The notes: a model not told the origin generated them from the sequence alone. A DNA stretch of 64,000 bases from Actinernus sp. WN-2022 (GCA_030867875.1 JAOWCC010001589.1:88249537-88313536), one strand, 5' to 3'. Shown: positions 50,896 through 63,239, counted from the stretch's first letter. Numbers and translations are program-made.

Positions 50896-53800
50896 ATGAA
50901 AGTGTGGCTAGTGCTACTGATTGTCGTGGTGGTTGTGCTTATGGCTCAAGGAACATCGGCAGAGGAGAAAAAGAAGACTAAAAAACTTCAGATTGGAGTG
51001 AAGAAAAGGGTTAAGGATTGTAAACGGAGATCCACCAAAGGAGATTCACTGCACATGCATTATACTGTATGTAGGGGATGTGATATTAGTACAGTTATAA
51101 TTGCTAAATAATTAATTGAATTATCTTTATTTAAACTTCGCCTTCGGGCGAATTTCCACATAAACTCGCAGCAAAGTTGAATATGTTTGAGCTTTTGCAT
51201 GCAGTCATTGACTAATCATAATTTATAGTACCGGTATATAACTATTACAAATCCTGCATTCTGATTGGCTACCCTACTATAGGTCTATTTGTGATAGCCC
51301 ATGGTAGAGAAAATATGCACGCATTTTCACAAAATAATAAAAAAATTCAACTTTCTATTATTTTCTACTGTCCGACTAGTTAGTTTATACTAAAACAAAT
51401 AGACTGGCTACAAGTTAAATAGTCCATTTGGCTTCACCTCGTGGGCTATTGACTCGTAGCTCATTCAGACTGCAGGTCTAACTGTTAAATAAAGAATTAT
51501 GTGTTAATTCTTTATTTAACTGTTTCCACACTCTAAAATAAGATTCTTTTAGATTCTTATAATTATTCAAAGACGAGAGCTGAGAACAACATTTTCTTGA
51601 AAGAAGAATTATTATAACTTATAGTCTTGTAAAAATATTTTAAAATAACTATAATATTCTTTCAAGAAAATATTGTCTTCCTTTAAAGTGCCTAAAAGCC
51701 CAAATTTGTTAACATTAAAATTGATTCTCCGTGAAGTAAATAGTTGAATTGTAAAATATTTCTTGATTTGAGTGTTGCAAGTTTCTATTTCCAATATGCT
51801 AATAAAAACTATTACGGCATGCCATACAGGAGGCCAACAAAAGGTCATTTCTTTCTCCTTGTGAATGGAACTGTTTCTGATTTATACAAAATATTTGGTA
51901 AAATCACTGATATAACTCTGGCTCACATATAATATGTTTGTTTAGAAAATAATATTTATCTCTGCCAGCACGTTTTGTATAATAAATGAGAACTACTCTG
52001 ACATCAGGAACGAACTAGAGAAGATGGCTGAAATTCAGGCTAGGAACCTTTTAGGGGTAGGGTGAGGGGTAAGACTCTCCATCACCCCCATACCATTTAC
52101 ATACCTTTTACAGTGTCATTTCATTTCTCAAATCTTCACTAAAAATAACACAAGTAATGTTTTTTGTCAACGTGGAAACATGCCCAGGAATGGTCGTTAT
52201 ATGGTCATACCTTTTAGGGGTCAAAATCATTTTGACTTTCTTGGCTCTTAATTTATGTGTACCTTTTAGGGTTCATTATTGAAACTCTGGCCAAAATAGC
52301 AAGTCATCATCCCCCCCCCCCCCTGGACTAATTTAGAGTATTTCATCCCAAAATGTATGATCATTGGGTCTCAGCTTAATTACTTCCTATTGCTTGTATT
52401 TTGTATCTAGGGCAAGCTAGATGATGGTACACAATTTGATAGCAGTATTCCACGTGGAGAGCCATTTATATTCACTCTTGGTGCTGGCCAAGTGATTAAA
52501 GGCTGGGACCAAGGCCTTCTAAAGTAAGGATGCATTTATTTGGGGGAATCCAAATCTGAATTCTTCAATCCAAAAATGGACTTGCATTTCTTTACTAGAA
52601 TCTCAAACGGATTTTGAACCCGTCGAATCCATACTCAGAATGGATTTGATGGATTAAACCAAAACAGGATTCTTAGGATTCATGATCCCAGCATTTCTTT
52701 GGGAAAGGATTTGAAAAAGTACATGTGGCAAAGCAGTCTTCAAAATAGCACATTTAACACCCAGAATTAACTAGAAGTGACTGGTGTGCCTTTCAATACT
52801 CGAGAAATATCTTGCTGAGCTTAAAGTGCCAGAGATTATCTACTTGAAAAACAAGAACCAGCTTCAATGGTGTCATTTTTGTGTTAACTGCATATCAGAG
52901 GTCCCACGGCAAACTAATCCATTTTTGGATTCTTTGTTTCTTTTGGTACCGACCTTGAATTCTCCCAAAGAAATGTGCCCTAAGTCTTGCTGACAGTCAA
53001 AAGACTTTGTCACTACATATTTATAATGCATCTCATGTTTCCTATTAAGCATCAATTGAAACTAATTTTCCATGATAGTCTTTGCCTGCATGCTGTACAG
53101 TTACAATACAATTATTTAAAGTTTTTAATATCATAGTGAGTGATTGCCCTGTCTCCCGAGCCAATGGCTTGTGTAAAGAATGCACAACAACATGCTGTCA
53201 TAAAAGCAGGATGTTGATCGAGAGGGCACAAGAAAACTTTAAAATCAGCTAGGAGCCAATGGATGGTTTTTACTCAATCCCTAGAGATTCAAATGACAAA
53301 GGGCATGGCGGCCATGTTAGTGTACCTAACAAAAGAAGCTAACGAAGAATCTATTGTTAAAGGTACACCAACATGGCCGCCATGACGTCATGTGAAAACC
53401 ATCTATAGGACAGTGATTTTCAGGTTTTTGGAGCACTATGCCTACACACACTATTATTGTTCATAACAGATAAAAATGTGTGAAAAATGAGTTTTATTGC
53501 TTTTATGAACTTATGAGCAAGTTAGGGACTGGTCATAAATTGGCGGGGGGAGGGGAGAAGGAAATCAAAAAGACTTAATTATATATAACCCTACCCCAAC
53601 AATAAGACTTAATTATATATAACCCTACCCCAACAATAAGCATGAAATGACCCCCCCCCCCCCCCCCCCCCTTGCTCATCGCAAAAGGAGGAAGGGCCTA
53701 TTTTGTATGACCCTCCATTTTTGGGGGTTCAAAAATTATGATCCTTCACCCCCTCCTCCCCCCTGCTAATTTATGACCAGTCCCTTAACATGATACTACA

Positions 53801-56800
53801 GTCTGTTCTCTATAGCATGTGGGTTAGAGGAGCCAGGGTGGCGCAGTGATTAAGCGCTTCGCCTCACCTCTATGGCCCAAGGTTCGATACCCGGACGTGG
53901 CACCATATGTGAGTTGAATTTGTTGGTATCTCACCCTTGCTCCAAGGTTTTTTTTCCAGGTCCTCTGGTTTTCCTCCCAATTTGATCTGTGGATTAGCCA
54001 GTCCTGGCATTGATCAGCCTCTATGGTTCAGTTTCAGGTCCCATTAGAAATTCAGAATTCAATTCAGAATTAGGTTATTTTGTAACACTGAGTCACTCTG
54101 AGTTCTTTTTTACTTCAAGGGATTTCCTACAATTTACTTTAATAAAATAAAATTGGAAGTCTAATTTCCTAGTCAGGAAATTTTGGCAGCACTCAAAACA
54201 TGAAAAAAATTATATTAAGGATATGAGCAAACTTACCTTCAAGTAATGCAAATGTATATTTATTTCCCTATTCCATTGAACAGCATGTGTGAGGGTGAAA
54301 AGAGAAAGCTTGTCATCCCATCAGATTTAGGTATGTAATGTCTGCAGCCATTCTATCTATTGTCATTCTATCTATTGTTATTCCAACAACTGTCAGCTCA
54401 AACATTAAAGGGCTGTGTGCAATAAGGGTGTAAGTAACTCCTGATCACATTCTAAATTCTCCCTTAGAGTTTGAAGGAGAATTTAGAATGTGATCAGGAC
54501 TCAGCTTAATGCCCTTGTTACACACAGCTCTTCGATTCATTTCATGTGTTCAATGGTAGCCTGCTTGCAGGCGGTGGAGGGTGTTTTTTCGCGCAGCAAA
54601 TGGATCATCGCCGCCATATTGGCCGAGCGTGATTGAGAGCTAGGATCGAATGACAAATGGAGGGGGGAGGGGGTTGGGGGAGAAGAAGCAGATCTGAAAG
54701 ACCGCCTGCACGAAAGCCCCTGGTTTCTGAGTATCCGCCCACCACGCACATGATTTCCGTTAACTTGTAACTCATTCTTAATTGACCAATAGGAGTCGAC
54801 GTGTGACAGCCTGCCAATTTTGATTTGGTTTGATTGAAATGCGTGCAATATTCAAAACAAACTTCGCTCGCTGTCAAATGCAATGCAAAATGTTGGTAAA
54901 ATTGGTTCTCAGATACGGAAATTTCAATAAAACCAGCTATTTTTGTCCAAAGTTCTCCATGGAAAGGACTGCGACAGTACCACTTTAGATATATATGTAG
55001 ACAGTTCGGTTTTAGCTTGTTGCGTTCGCCCCATCAGTCTCTCAAAGAGTTTCATGTTGCAAATCCTCCGAAATACATACATTTAATACAAGCTACTTCA
55101 AAAAGCTGTCCAGCACCGCAGTCTGGCGAACCAGAAGACACTCTCAGAAGAGGTGCCATACAAGCGGCTGCTTCCTTTCTTAAAAGAATTAAGCTCGCAT
55201 AAAGATAAATACAGGATCGAAAAAATCTCTAAACTTCAAAGAAAACTCAGATGCAAACAAAGTTTTGTCTGGAACTCGATATTGAAGAACTCGTGGTAAA
55301 TGTTGTGATCGTCTTTCTCTGACAACTCGAAGTCCATCTTAGTGAATGTTTGCCGAAAGAAATGGATGACCGTTGCATAAATGTATTGAGGCGGATTTCT
55401 GATTATTTCCTAGTTCAACGGCCGTGAAGTCAATAGCCGGATTGCATCTCTGCAATTTGGTCGACAACAGTAGTTTTCAGTGGCGAATTAAGTCACGGTT
55501 CGTTAATTGTCGAGTTCTCTTTACCGTAAATATCATATTCTTTCCAAAGCCTGTCGAAAGCACAGCCAGAACGGCAAGTTTAAAGTACAGGTCACAATTC
55601 ACAGCGGGTCAGGTTGTTAAATTCTAAGACAAAATAAAGGCTCTGTATAGCTAGTTCCTCCTGCTCTGTTTTCAAAGTACCTTTACCCAGCCGCGGAGAA
55701 AGAAGCGAGCAGCTGTGTTCTCTCTAGAAAACCTCTGGAACTCGGGTTAAGGCGAAGGAGATAACTTTGAAAACGGAGCAGGAGGAAGCTATATACAGAG
55801 CCTGATATTTACGGTTTACGAACTTGCGAAAAGAGAACTCGACAACAAACCTCTCGCAGTTCGCCGATCGCCGCCTTCGCGGTTCTTTCTCCGTGGCTGT
55901 TCTCTTCAAAAAAGACAAAGCCTTTTGTATTACTCGCCATATTTTATCAACTGCAAGCTCAGTACACAACACTTATTCTAGTTACGCCGCTTCGCAAGGC
56001 TACACATATTCCTTTCAGTTCTTGCTTTCAACACTTGTCGCGATAAGCTTATTTGACACCGTTTCAGCCAATCATATACCCCGTCCGCTGGTGGACGGGA
56101 TCTAACTTTTGTACTCAAAAACCAGGGACTTTCGTGCAGGCGGTCTTTCAGATCTGCTTCTCCCCCACCCCCCTCCCCCCTCCATTTGTCATTCGATCCC
56201 AGGTCTCAATCACGCTCGGCCAATATGGCGGCGATGATCCGTTTGCTGCGCGAAAAAACACCCTCCACCGCCTGCAAGCAGGCTAGTTCAATGGCAGATC
56301 CTTGAACTTGATGCCACGTCTCCATCATCAGTGTATTGATATTTCAGACATTAGTTTCCTATATATGTCGTTTGACATGGCACAAGGGTATTTTGTCCAA
56401 AATAGTACATGCTGTTATTCGAGTTGGATTCCATTTCTCATCGGTTTTTTTATTTTCATTTTGCAGGTTATGGTGAGAGGGGAGCTCCACCCAAGATTCC
56501 AGGTAATAATATTGTTTTATAGATTGCCATGTCATAATAATGAACATTTTAATTGATAAGCAACAAAATCACAGGAAAAATCTCCCAAAATGTCTGAACA
56601 CCTTAGGGTCTCTTTCATTTCTTTTATACATGTATTACATAACAAAATTAAATCCAAAACAACCCATTTTTTCTAATTTTATAAGAAGACCCGAATGAGT
56701 TAATGAAAATCTTAGATTAATGCATAAGTGGTTATCGGCGAATAAGCTGTCATTGAATATTGACAAAACGAACTTCAAAAACTCATGAATAATTAATGAG

Positions 56801-59800
56801 CATTTTGTCCAATCAAATGAAGCAAATCAGTCACGTGCATGCTCCTTTATACCTGATAAAATCTCATCATTCTAAAAGGCCCGCGGAGGGATTTGAATTC
56901 TGTCCCAGAGGGAAACGGGGTTAATGATTGAGACAATGGAATTTCTATTGATGTTTCAGCTTTCTCATTGAATTGCTAATTAGGATGAACGTTTTACATA
57001 AAGAATACTAATGAACATGAAATTTTATATAAAGTTTCATCCTAATTAAAAATTCACTGATAAAGACCCAAAGAAAGCAAAAAGTACACGGAACATAAGG
57101 TACCTAGATAATAAATTTTGCACTAAATTTACTAATATCAGCAGACTACCGAGATACACAGATAATATTATTAAAATGAAGTTATCCAACTACCATTACT
57201 AGTTTACCGAGCCACTGTTTAGTTCCAATTATTAAACCAAACTCAAAGCCGTAAAATAATAAAAATGTGCATTAAACTTACATATTTTGTGCCGGAGTCA
57301 AAAATTTTGAGTCTGCCGTCATATCAGTCACATCGCCTTCCAAGTCTTGAACTTTATTGAGGTAAACCACGACACCAAATCGTTCAAGTGGAGGTTCTTC
57401 TTGCATTGCAAAACGCCGATTCAAACAACATAGTATGGTAATTTCTTCATGTCATTCCCTTGAGATGTTCGTAATTGCAGGCGGTGATTACTCGAATATT
57501 TTGCATGGCGTTGTGAATACAAAGGTTCAGTGGTTCATTAAGTAACCATTCCCTTGAGATGTGCGTCTTTCTTTCATTGCATTCTTAAAGCGTTTTTGAA
57601 GCCGTTTAAAACACTCACAGCACTTGTTTTATCAAGTCTAAAAATTCTCGGGCTTTGCCCTCGAATTTTTAAACTTGATAAAACACTGCTGTTCGTGTTT
57701 TAAACAGTACTTCATCATATTCCATCCTCCTCAAAAACCAGTGAGCTATAAAATCAAATTATGCATATTAAACAATCGAGAAATTAAGCAAAGGCTGATA
57801 CAACACTCCTGCTCATGTTGTAAACACTACTTACCAGTCAATAACAGTAGAAAAACATGAATAAATGAATAATAGCAAAGGCTGATACAACACTCCTGCT
57901 CATGTTGTAAACACTACTTACCAGTCAATAACAGTAGAAAAACATGAATAAATGAATAATAGCAAAGGCTGATACAACACTCCTGCTCATGTTGTAAACA
58001 CTACTTACCAGTCAATAACAGTAGAAAAACATGAATAAATGAATAATAGCAAAGGCTGATACAACACTCCTGCTCATGTTGTAAACACTACTTACCAGTC
58101 AATAACAGTAGAAAAACATGAATAAATGAATAATAGCAAAGGCTGATACAACACTCCTGCTCATGTTGTAAACACTACTTACCAGTCAATAACAGTAGAA
58201 AAACATGAATAAATGAATAATAGCAAAGGCTGATACAACACTCCTGCTCATGTTGTAAACACTACTTACCAGTCAATAACAGTAGAAAAACATGAATAAA
58301 TGAATAATAGCAAAGGCTGATACAACACTCCTGCTCATGTTGTAAACACTACTTACCAGTCAATAACAGTAGAAAAACATGAATAAATGAATAATAGCAA
58401 AGGCTGATACAACACTCCTGCTCATGTTGTAAACACTACTTACCAGTCAATAACAGTAGAAAAACATGAATAAATGAATAATAGCAAAGGCTGATACAAC
58501 ACTCCTGCTCATGTTGTAAACACTACTTACCAGTCAATAACAGTAGAAAAACATGAATAAAAGAATAATAGCAAAGGCTGATACAACACTCCTGCTCATG
58601 TTGTAAACACTACTTACCAGTCAATAACAGTAGAAAAACATGAATAAATGAATAATAGCAAAGGCTGATACAACACTCCTGCTCATGTTGTAAACACTAC
58701 TTACCAGTCAATAACAGTAGAAAAACATGAATAAATGAATAATAGCAAAGGCTGATACAACACTCCTGCTCATGTTGTAAACACTACTTACCAGTCAATA
58801 ACAGTAGAAAAACATGAATAAATGAATAATAGCAAAGGCTGATACAACACTCCTGCTCATGTTGTAAACACTACTTACCAGTCAATAACAGTAGAAAAAC
58901 ATGAATAAATGAATAATAGCAAAGGCTGATACAACACTCCTGCTCATGTTGTAAACACTACTTACCAGTCAATAACAGTAGAAAAACATGAATAAATGAA
59001 TAATAGCAAAGGCTGATACAACACTCCTGCTCATGTTGTAAACACTACTTACCAGTCAATAACAGTAGAAAAACATGAATAAATGAATAATAGCAAAGGC
59101 TGATACAACACTCCTGCTCATGTTGTAAACACTACTTACCAGTCAATAACAGTAGAAAAAACATGAATAAATGAATAATAGCAAAGGCTGATACAACACT
59201 CCTGCTCATGTTGTAAACACTACTTACCAGTCAATAACAGTAGAAAAACATGAATAAAAGAATAATAGCAAAGGCTGATACAACACTCCTGCTCATGTTG
59301 TAAACACTACTTACCAGTCAATAACAGTAGAAAAACATGAATAAATGAATAATAGCAAAGGCTGATACAACACTCCTGCTCATGTTGTAAACACTACTTA
59401 CCAGTCAATAACAGTAGAAAAACATGAATAAAAGAATAATAGCAAAGGCTGATACAACACTCCTGCTCATGTTGTAAACACTACTTACCAGTCAATAACA
59501 GTAGAAAAACATGAATAAATGAATAATAGCAAAGGCTGATACAACACTCCTGCTCATGTTGTAAACACTACTTACCAGTCAATAACAGTAGAAAAACATG
59601 AATAAATGAATAATAGCAAAGGCTGATACAACACTCCTGCTCATGTTGTAAACACTACTTACCAGTCAATAACAGTAGAAAAACATGAATAAAAGAATAA
59701 TAGCAAAGGCTGATACAACACTCCTGCTCATGTTGTAAACACTACTTACCAGTCAATAACAGTAGAAAAACATGAATAAAAGAATAATAGCAAAGGCTGA

Positions 59801-60046
59801 TACAACACTCCTGCTCATGTTGTAAACACTACTTACCAGTCAATAACAGTAGAAAAACATGAATAAATGAATAATAGCAAAGGCTGATACAACACTCCTG
59901 CTCATGTTGTAAACACTACTTACCAGTCAATAACAGTAGAAAAACATGAATAAATGAATAATTCAATTCTCATTACAGGTGGAGCAACTCTCATATTTGA
60001 AGTGGACTTGCTGAAGATTGTAGGAAAAGACAAAAGTGACTTGTGA
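50896..60046 (+). CDS. FKBP2: FK506-binding protein 2, ER peptidyl-prolyl isomerase
   Basis: Peptidyl-prolyl cis-trans isomerase of the ER lumen. Five coding exons: 50896-51066, 52411-52523, 54284-54330, 56467-56502 and 59979-60046; all junctions rejoin in frame to a 144-residue product (human FKBP2 142). Residues 1-22 are a signal peptide with a valine/leucine core ([18 protein letters not shown]), then [20 protein letters not shown]. The FKBP fold keeps the binding-pocket residues: [35 protein letters not shown] and [10 protein letters not shown]. It ends KSDL, resembling a KDEL-type retention signal (human FKBP2 ends RTEL). Introns carry several transposons and an 87-bp array. A close paralogue such as FKBP14 would be longer and have EF hands, which are absent here. 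Confidence 0.97.
51478..51525. repeat. Hairpin in FKBP2 intron 1
   Basis: TAACTGTTAAATAAAGAATTA and TTAATTCTTTATTTAACTGTT are inverted around a loop of a few bases. Confidence 0.85.
51589..51676. repeat. Second hairpin in FKBP2 intron 1
   Basis: ATTTTCTTGAAAGAAGAATT is inverted as ATATTCTTTCAAGAAAATAT; pairing extends inward through TATAACTTATAG and ATAACTATAA. Confidence 0.75.
52040..52325. repeat. CCTTTTAGGGGT-type repeat with C run in FKBP2 intron 1
   Basis: ACCTTTTAGGGGT and related motifs recur at 52047, 52210 and 52261, followed by a C run at 52311-52323, like the 47114-47535 arrangement. Clear inverted ends are not seen. Confidence 0.55.
53307..53390. repeat. Hairpin repeat related to 31106-31180
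   Basis: ATGGCGGCCATGTTAGTGTACC is inverted 50 bp later as GGTACACCAACATGGCCGCCAT. The centre contains AACAAAAGAAGCTAACGAAG, shared with 31125-31150. Confidence 0.85.
53521..53789. mobile_element. Inverted-repeat element with internal C run
   Basis: GTTAGGGACTGGTCATAAAT and ATTTATGACCAGTCCCTTAAC are inverted, with a G-rich/C-rich inner arm. Inside are a 34-bp tandem duplication (AAGACTTAATTATATATAAC) and a C run at 53651-53671. It lies in FKBP2 intron 2. Confidence 0.85.
53827..54075 (+). mobile_element. tRNA-derived SINE, nearly complete, in FKBP2 intron 2
   Basis: A-box-like GGTGGCGCAGTGATTAAGCG, B box GGTTCGATACCC, then the family body CACCATATGTGAGTTGAATT, GGTCCTCTGGTTTTCCTCCC and the 3' part GATCAGCCTCTATGGTT with TTTCAGGTCCCATTAG. 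This is the best reference copy for the four fragments elsewhere in the window. Confidence 0.85.
54403..54538. mobile_element. Foldback MITE, copy 1
   Basis: AAAGGGCTGTGTGCAATAAG and AACTCCTGATCACATTCTAAATTCTC pair with an inverted right half ending ACACACAGCTCTT. A second copy lies at 61487-61626. FKBP2 intron 3. Confidence 0.85.
54557..56285. mobile_element. 1.73-kb element with about 175-bp inverted repeats and 9-bp target duplication (Mutator-like)
   Basis: The left terminus TAGCCTGCTTGCAGGCGGTG and right terminus CACCGCCTGCAAGCAGGCTA are inverted; similarity continues for about 175 bp (both arms contain AAAAAACACCCTCCACC or its complement, and GCCGCCATATTGGCC or ATGGCGGCGATG). GTTCAATGG is duplicated at 54548-54556 and 56286-56294. 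A second, inner inverted pair of about 60 bp lies near 55490-55840. Short open frames exist but no recognisable transposase. Long arms plus a 9-bp duplication fit the Mutator superfamily; this is inferred from structure. Confidence 0.82.
56693..56775 (+). mobile_element. Tiny LINE reverse-transcriptase remnant
   Basis: Reads [18 protein letters not shown], a block between the catalytic box and the thumb in CR1/L2-type LINEs. Both sides run into other repeats. Confidence 0.7.
56776..57520. repeat. Dispersed element, copy 1 (second copy at 61880-63230)
   Basis: Long collinear similarity to 61880-61950 plus 62545-63200, including TTTGAATTCTGTCC, AACGGGGTTAATGATTGAGA, GCTAATTAGGATGAACG, GCAGACTACCGAGATACACA and AAAGCCGTAAAATAATAAAA. 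No protein is recognised. FKBP2 intron 4. Confidence 0.85.
57607..57705. repeat. Hairpin in FKBP2 intron 4
   Basis: TTGTTTTATCAAGTCTAAAA with ATTCTCGGGC pairs with GCCCTCGAATTTTTAAACTT with GATAAAAC. Confidence 0.85.
57787..59968. repeat. 87-bp minisatellite, about 25 nearly identical copies
   Basis: The unit contains AGCAAAGGCTGATACAACAC, TCCTGCTCATGTTGTAAAC and ACAGTAGAAAAACATGAATA. Variation is almost confined to AATGAATAAT against AAAGAATAAT and one extra A near 59160. The array ends about 10-15 bp before the polypyrimidine tract and acceptor of the last FKBP2 exon (59979), so the branch point may lie in the last unit. Confidence 0.97.
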
Positions 60047-60196
60047 TGTGCTAATGTTAGCCAGCAAAAAAGCTTGCTCCCAATGTATGGAATCATTAGG
60101 CAAGATTTTGTATTCTCCTGGCTTATATTTCTATTAGGCCAACTTTTTGCATCAATTTCTAGCTTCAATTTCACATGTATGCATGTAGAAGGCATC

Positions 60197-60202
60197 AATA
60201 AA
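60197..60202 (+). terminator. FKBP2 polyadenylation signal
   Basis: AATAAA about 150 bp after the FKBP2 stop codon (60044-60046). Confidence 0.75.
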
Positions 60203-60365
60203 ATGCAAAGCTGAACAAATGTGACAATTTTTTGTCATCTCCATTTATTAGTATTTTTATTAGTTTTGTGTCATAATATTTGGGGTTTGTCATTATGCTG
60301 ACCATGTAGTCAACAACAAAAACAACTATTTGTTTCGTATTAAATATCATGTGATATGGCTCGTA

Positions 60366-60511
60366 CTGGAAGGACAAACGTTTCAATATGGCTGCGATCT
60401 CGGCGACCAAGTGCTGCAGCATCAGTCATGCCTTTTCATTACAACTGCTGCTTATTCGTACTTGTGACTGAAAGTGGCTCCACCATATTGAAAACTTTGT
60501 CCTTCCAATGT
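60366..60511. mobile_element. Short inverted-repeat element (146 bp)
   Basis: CTGGAAGGACAAACGTTTCA and TTGAAAACTTTGTCCTTCCA are inverted, with further pairing over ATATGGCTGCG and GGCTCCACCATAT. Confidence 0.8.
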
Positions 60512-60702
60512 AACCCTTCACTATATTTGGCCAGCCCAAAAGTCACGTGATTTTGAAGATAGTGCAGGGTCTCCAGGGTAGCCTGTAAACGTAAAATTTG
60601 GGGTTTTCACGTTGTATTTTTTCAGACAACGGTTGAAATGTAGGCGACTGCGTGCATTTTCACGTGCAGTTATATGTTCTGGAAACGTATACTCCAACCC
60701 AA

Positions 60703-61036
60703 TGGGCTATTCCAAAAAAAAAACATACCCCCCTGTTGAGGAACCTCGGATTGCCCTTTTTTTTACCACTCCCCTGGAATTTCCGAAAATACCGTAAATT
60801 ATGACACACCCCCATGGAATTTTCATCTTGAATAAACCCCCTCCCCTGGAATTCCACATGTTTTTACTTAAAAAAGGCCTTAACCCCTTGGAATTCCAAA
60901 GAAAAGTACCCTGCCCCTGGAAATCCAGAGGAAAAAACAGCCCCCTCCCTGGAAATCCACCTCCAAAATCCACCCCACCCCTGAAAATCCAAGGTTCCTC
61001 AACAGGGGGGGTGCGTTTTTTTTGGGGACTAGCCCA
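60703..61036. mobile_element. Inverted-repeat element with CCCCTGGAATTCC repeats
   Basis: GGGCTATTCC at the left, then CCCCCCTGTTGAGGAACCTC, is inverted as AGGTTCCTCAACAGGGGGGG and GGACTAGCCC. Short AAT-type flanks suggest a 3-bp target. The interior repeats CCCTGGAATTCC or CCCTGGAAATCC about eight times. Confidence 0.82.
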
Positions 61037-61486
61037 ATGCGAATTCGCCGAGACCCCTAGAGGTTAAGCGTCATCAAAAACTTACTCACCATGTACAAAC
61101 GCTGTTAAAGCCGGATTACAGAGGATGTCTAGAAATTTTGGCCCGGATAACCAAACGTGTAAACTGGTTGGCGTCAAGTGAAAAATATATGTAAATATCA
61201 TCTTAAATAACAACTCCAGAGGACGAGGTGCTAATTACGAATGAACAACAAAAATACATTTAGTCTCAAAAACTTATAAATCATAAGTCTCATATGTTGA
61301 TAACCTACAGAGTTCGTTACTGTGCGAGTGATTGGCTAAGGTGCTCACTAACTATTGTGAAGTGATTAGCGAAAAAGCTGGTGTTAAAAAGCAAAACAAT
61401 GGTTGCCAAGTCGTCATAATGTCAAAAAAATAGTTTCATGATCGGCAGTTTTAAGACTGAACTACAAGTTGGTTTCTACTAAAATA
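61037..61486. other. No gene seen
   Basis: Non-coding spacer without a supported feature. Confidence 0.4.
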
Positions 61487-61626
61487 ATTGAAGGGTTGTG
61501 TGCAACAAGGGCGTAAGTGTCTTGATCACATTCTACCTGAAATTCTCCTTCAAATTCTTTGTTTTCTAAGCCGAGAATTTAGAACCTGATCAGGTGTCAC
61601 GCCCTTGTTGCATTCAGCCATTCAAT
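61487..61626. mobile_element. Foldback MITE, copy 2
   Basis: AATTGAAGGGTTGTGTGCAA and TTGCATTCAGCCATTCAATT are imperfectly inverted; TGATCACATTCTA and AGAACCTGATCA lie inside. Same family as 54403-54538. Confidence 0.83.
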
Positions 61627-61879
61627 TAGACTACTCGCTCTCAGTTTATATGGCTGATAATATCGGAGCTACGCTTCTCTTCAACTGTCAGCCAATAGAA
61701 ACTTCGAGCTGTCTAATTGTTAAATATGGAAGTGTTGACAACACCACAGCATACCAAATGATTTCAGCCAATGGCAATTTAGCCGAACAACGGGGCTATT
61801 GCACATTTTTTCCTCTCTGCCCCAGTCTCCTATAATACCTGGCTAATATCAGGCTTGGTACCATGGATTACTACATATA

Positions 61880-63230
61880 CAAGTCTTCAAAATCTCATGA
61901 ATAATTAATGAAATTTTGTCCAATCAGAAGAAGCAAATCACTCACGTGCATAATAATAATATAATATAATAATTTATTACTTATATTGCGCAAGTTACAT
62001 TAAAATGATCAAATGCGCATTACATGTTTTAAGTAAAAACTGACATGTACACAGAATCATTAAACATATGGTAATAAAATATAATAAACTATAAACCATT
62101 ATAAAAATCCAACGTGACAATATAATAAAAATGACCAATTTAAAATTTAAGAACTTATCATTACAATGGAAGTCGATAAAATACTAATACGCTAATTTAA
62201 AAAGATAGGTCTTCAGATGGCTCTTAAAAGTATTAATATTTTCAATCATGCGTAGTTCCTTAGGTAGAGTTCCACAATCTAGGCGCAGCAATAACAAATG
62301 CTCTATCTCCCAATGTAGTCTTAGTTCTGATTGTAGGAGTAGCAAGCCTACGACTTTCTGAAGATCTAAGACCATATGCAGAAGACTTAATATGCAGCAA
62401 GTCACTCGCATATGATGGCGCAAGACCATGGATCGCCTTAAAAGTAATTAATATAACTTTAAAGTTGACACGTCACCTTATTGGGAGCCAATGCAAATCA
62501 TGCATGAGCGGTGTGACATGGCAATACCTCGGTGCGTTGCAAACAAGCAATTTGAATTCTGTCCGAGGGTGAAACGGGGTTAATGATTGAGAGAATGGAT
62601 AAGCACCTTGCGACTCTTGGAATTTCTATTGATGTTTCAGCTTTCTCGTTGAATTGCTAATTAGGATGAACGTTTTATATAAAGAATATTTAAAAGGTTC
62701 ATCCTAATAAGAATCCACTGATAAAGACCCAGATAGCAAAAAGTACACGGATCATAAGGTCCCAAGATAATCAATTTTTGCACTAAATTTACTAATATCA
62801 GCAGACTACCGAGATACACAGATAATATTATCCAACTACCATTACTTGTTTACCGAGCCACTGTTTATTCCCAATTATTAAACCAAACTCAAAGCCGTAA
62901 AATAATAAAAACGTGCATTAAACTTACAAACATCCTCTTCATATTGTGTGCCGGAGTCAAAAATTTAGAATCTGCCGTCATGTCAGTCACATCGCTTTCC
63001 AAGTCTTGACTTTATCGATGTCAACCACAACACCAAATCCTTCAAGTGCAGGTTCTTCTTGTCCTAGCTTGTTCTTTGCAACACAATGCTTTCAGCATTG
63101 CGAAACATCCGTTTGAAGCCAGCCAAACAACATAGTATGGTAATTTCTTCATGTCATTCCTCGAGATGTTCGTAATCGCAGGCGGTGATTACTCGAATTT
63201 TTGCATGGCGTTGTGAATACAATGGTTCAT
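61880..63230. repeat. Dispersed element, copy 2, split by a LINE fragment
   Basis: Collinear with 56776-57520 on both sides of the LINE piece at 61953-62545. The break follows CTCACGTGCA and the match resumes at TTTGAATTCTGTCCG. Confidence 0.85.
61953..62545 (-). mobile_element. CR1/L2-like LINE 3' end, minus strand, nested
   Basis: The minus strand reads HDLHWLPI, VNFKVILITFKAIHGLAPSY, SSAYGLRSSESRRLA, then LPKELRMIENINTFKSHLKT and YLF, the typical C-terminus. The TTATTATAATAT-type 3' tail lies at 61953-61975. Frame breaks are present. Confidence 0.85.
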
Positions 63231-63239
63231 TAAGTACCA

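Noticed and set aside
54537..56286. Paired ORFs in both arms of the long inverted-repeat element
   Set aside because: They mirror each other across the arms and show no known domain.
57787..59968. CRISPR-like array
   Set aside because: Units are directly tandem without unique spacers, in a eukaryotic intron; the same holds for the other minisatellites.
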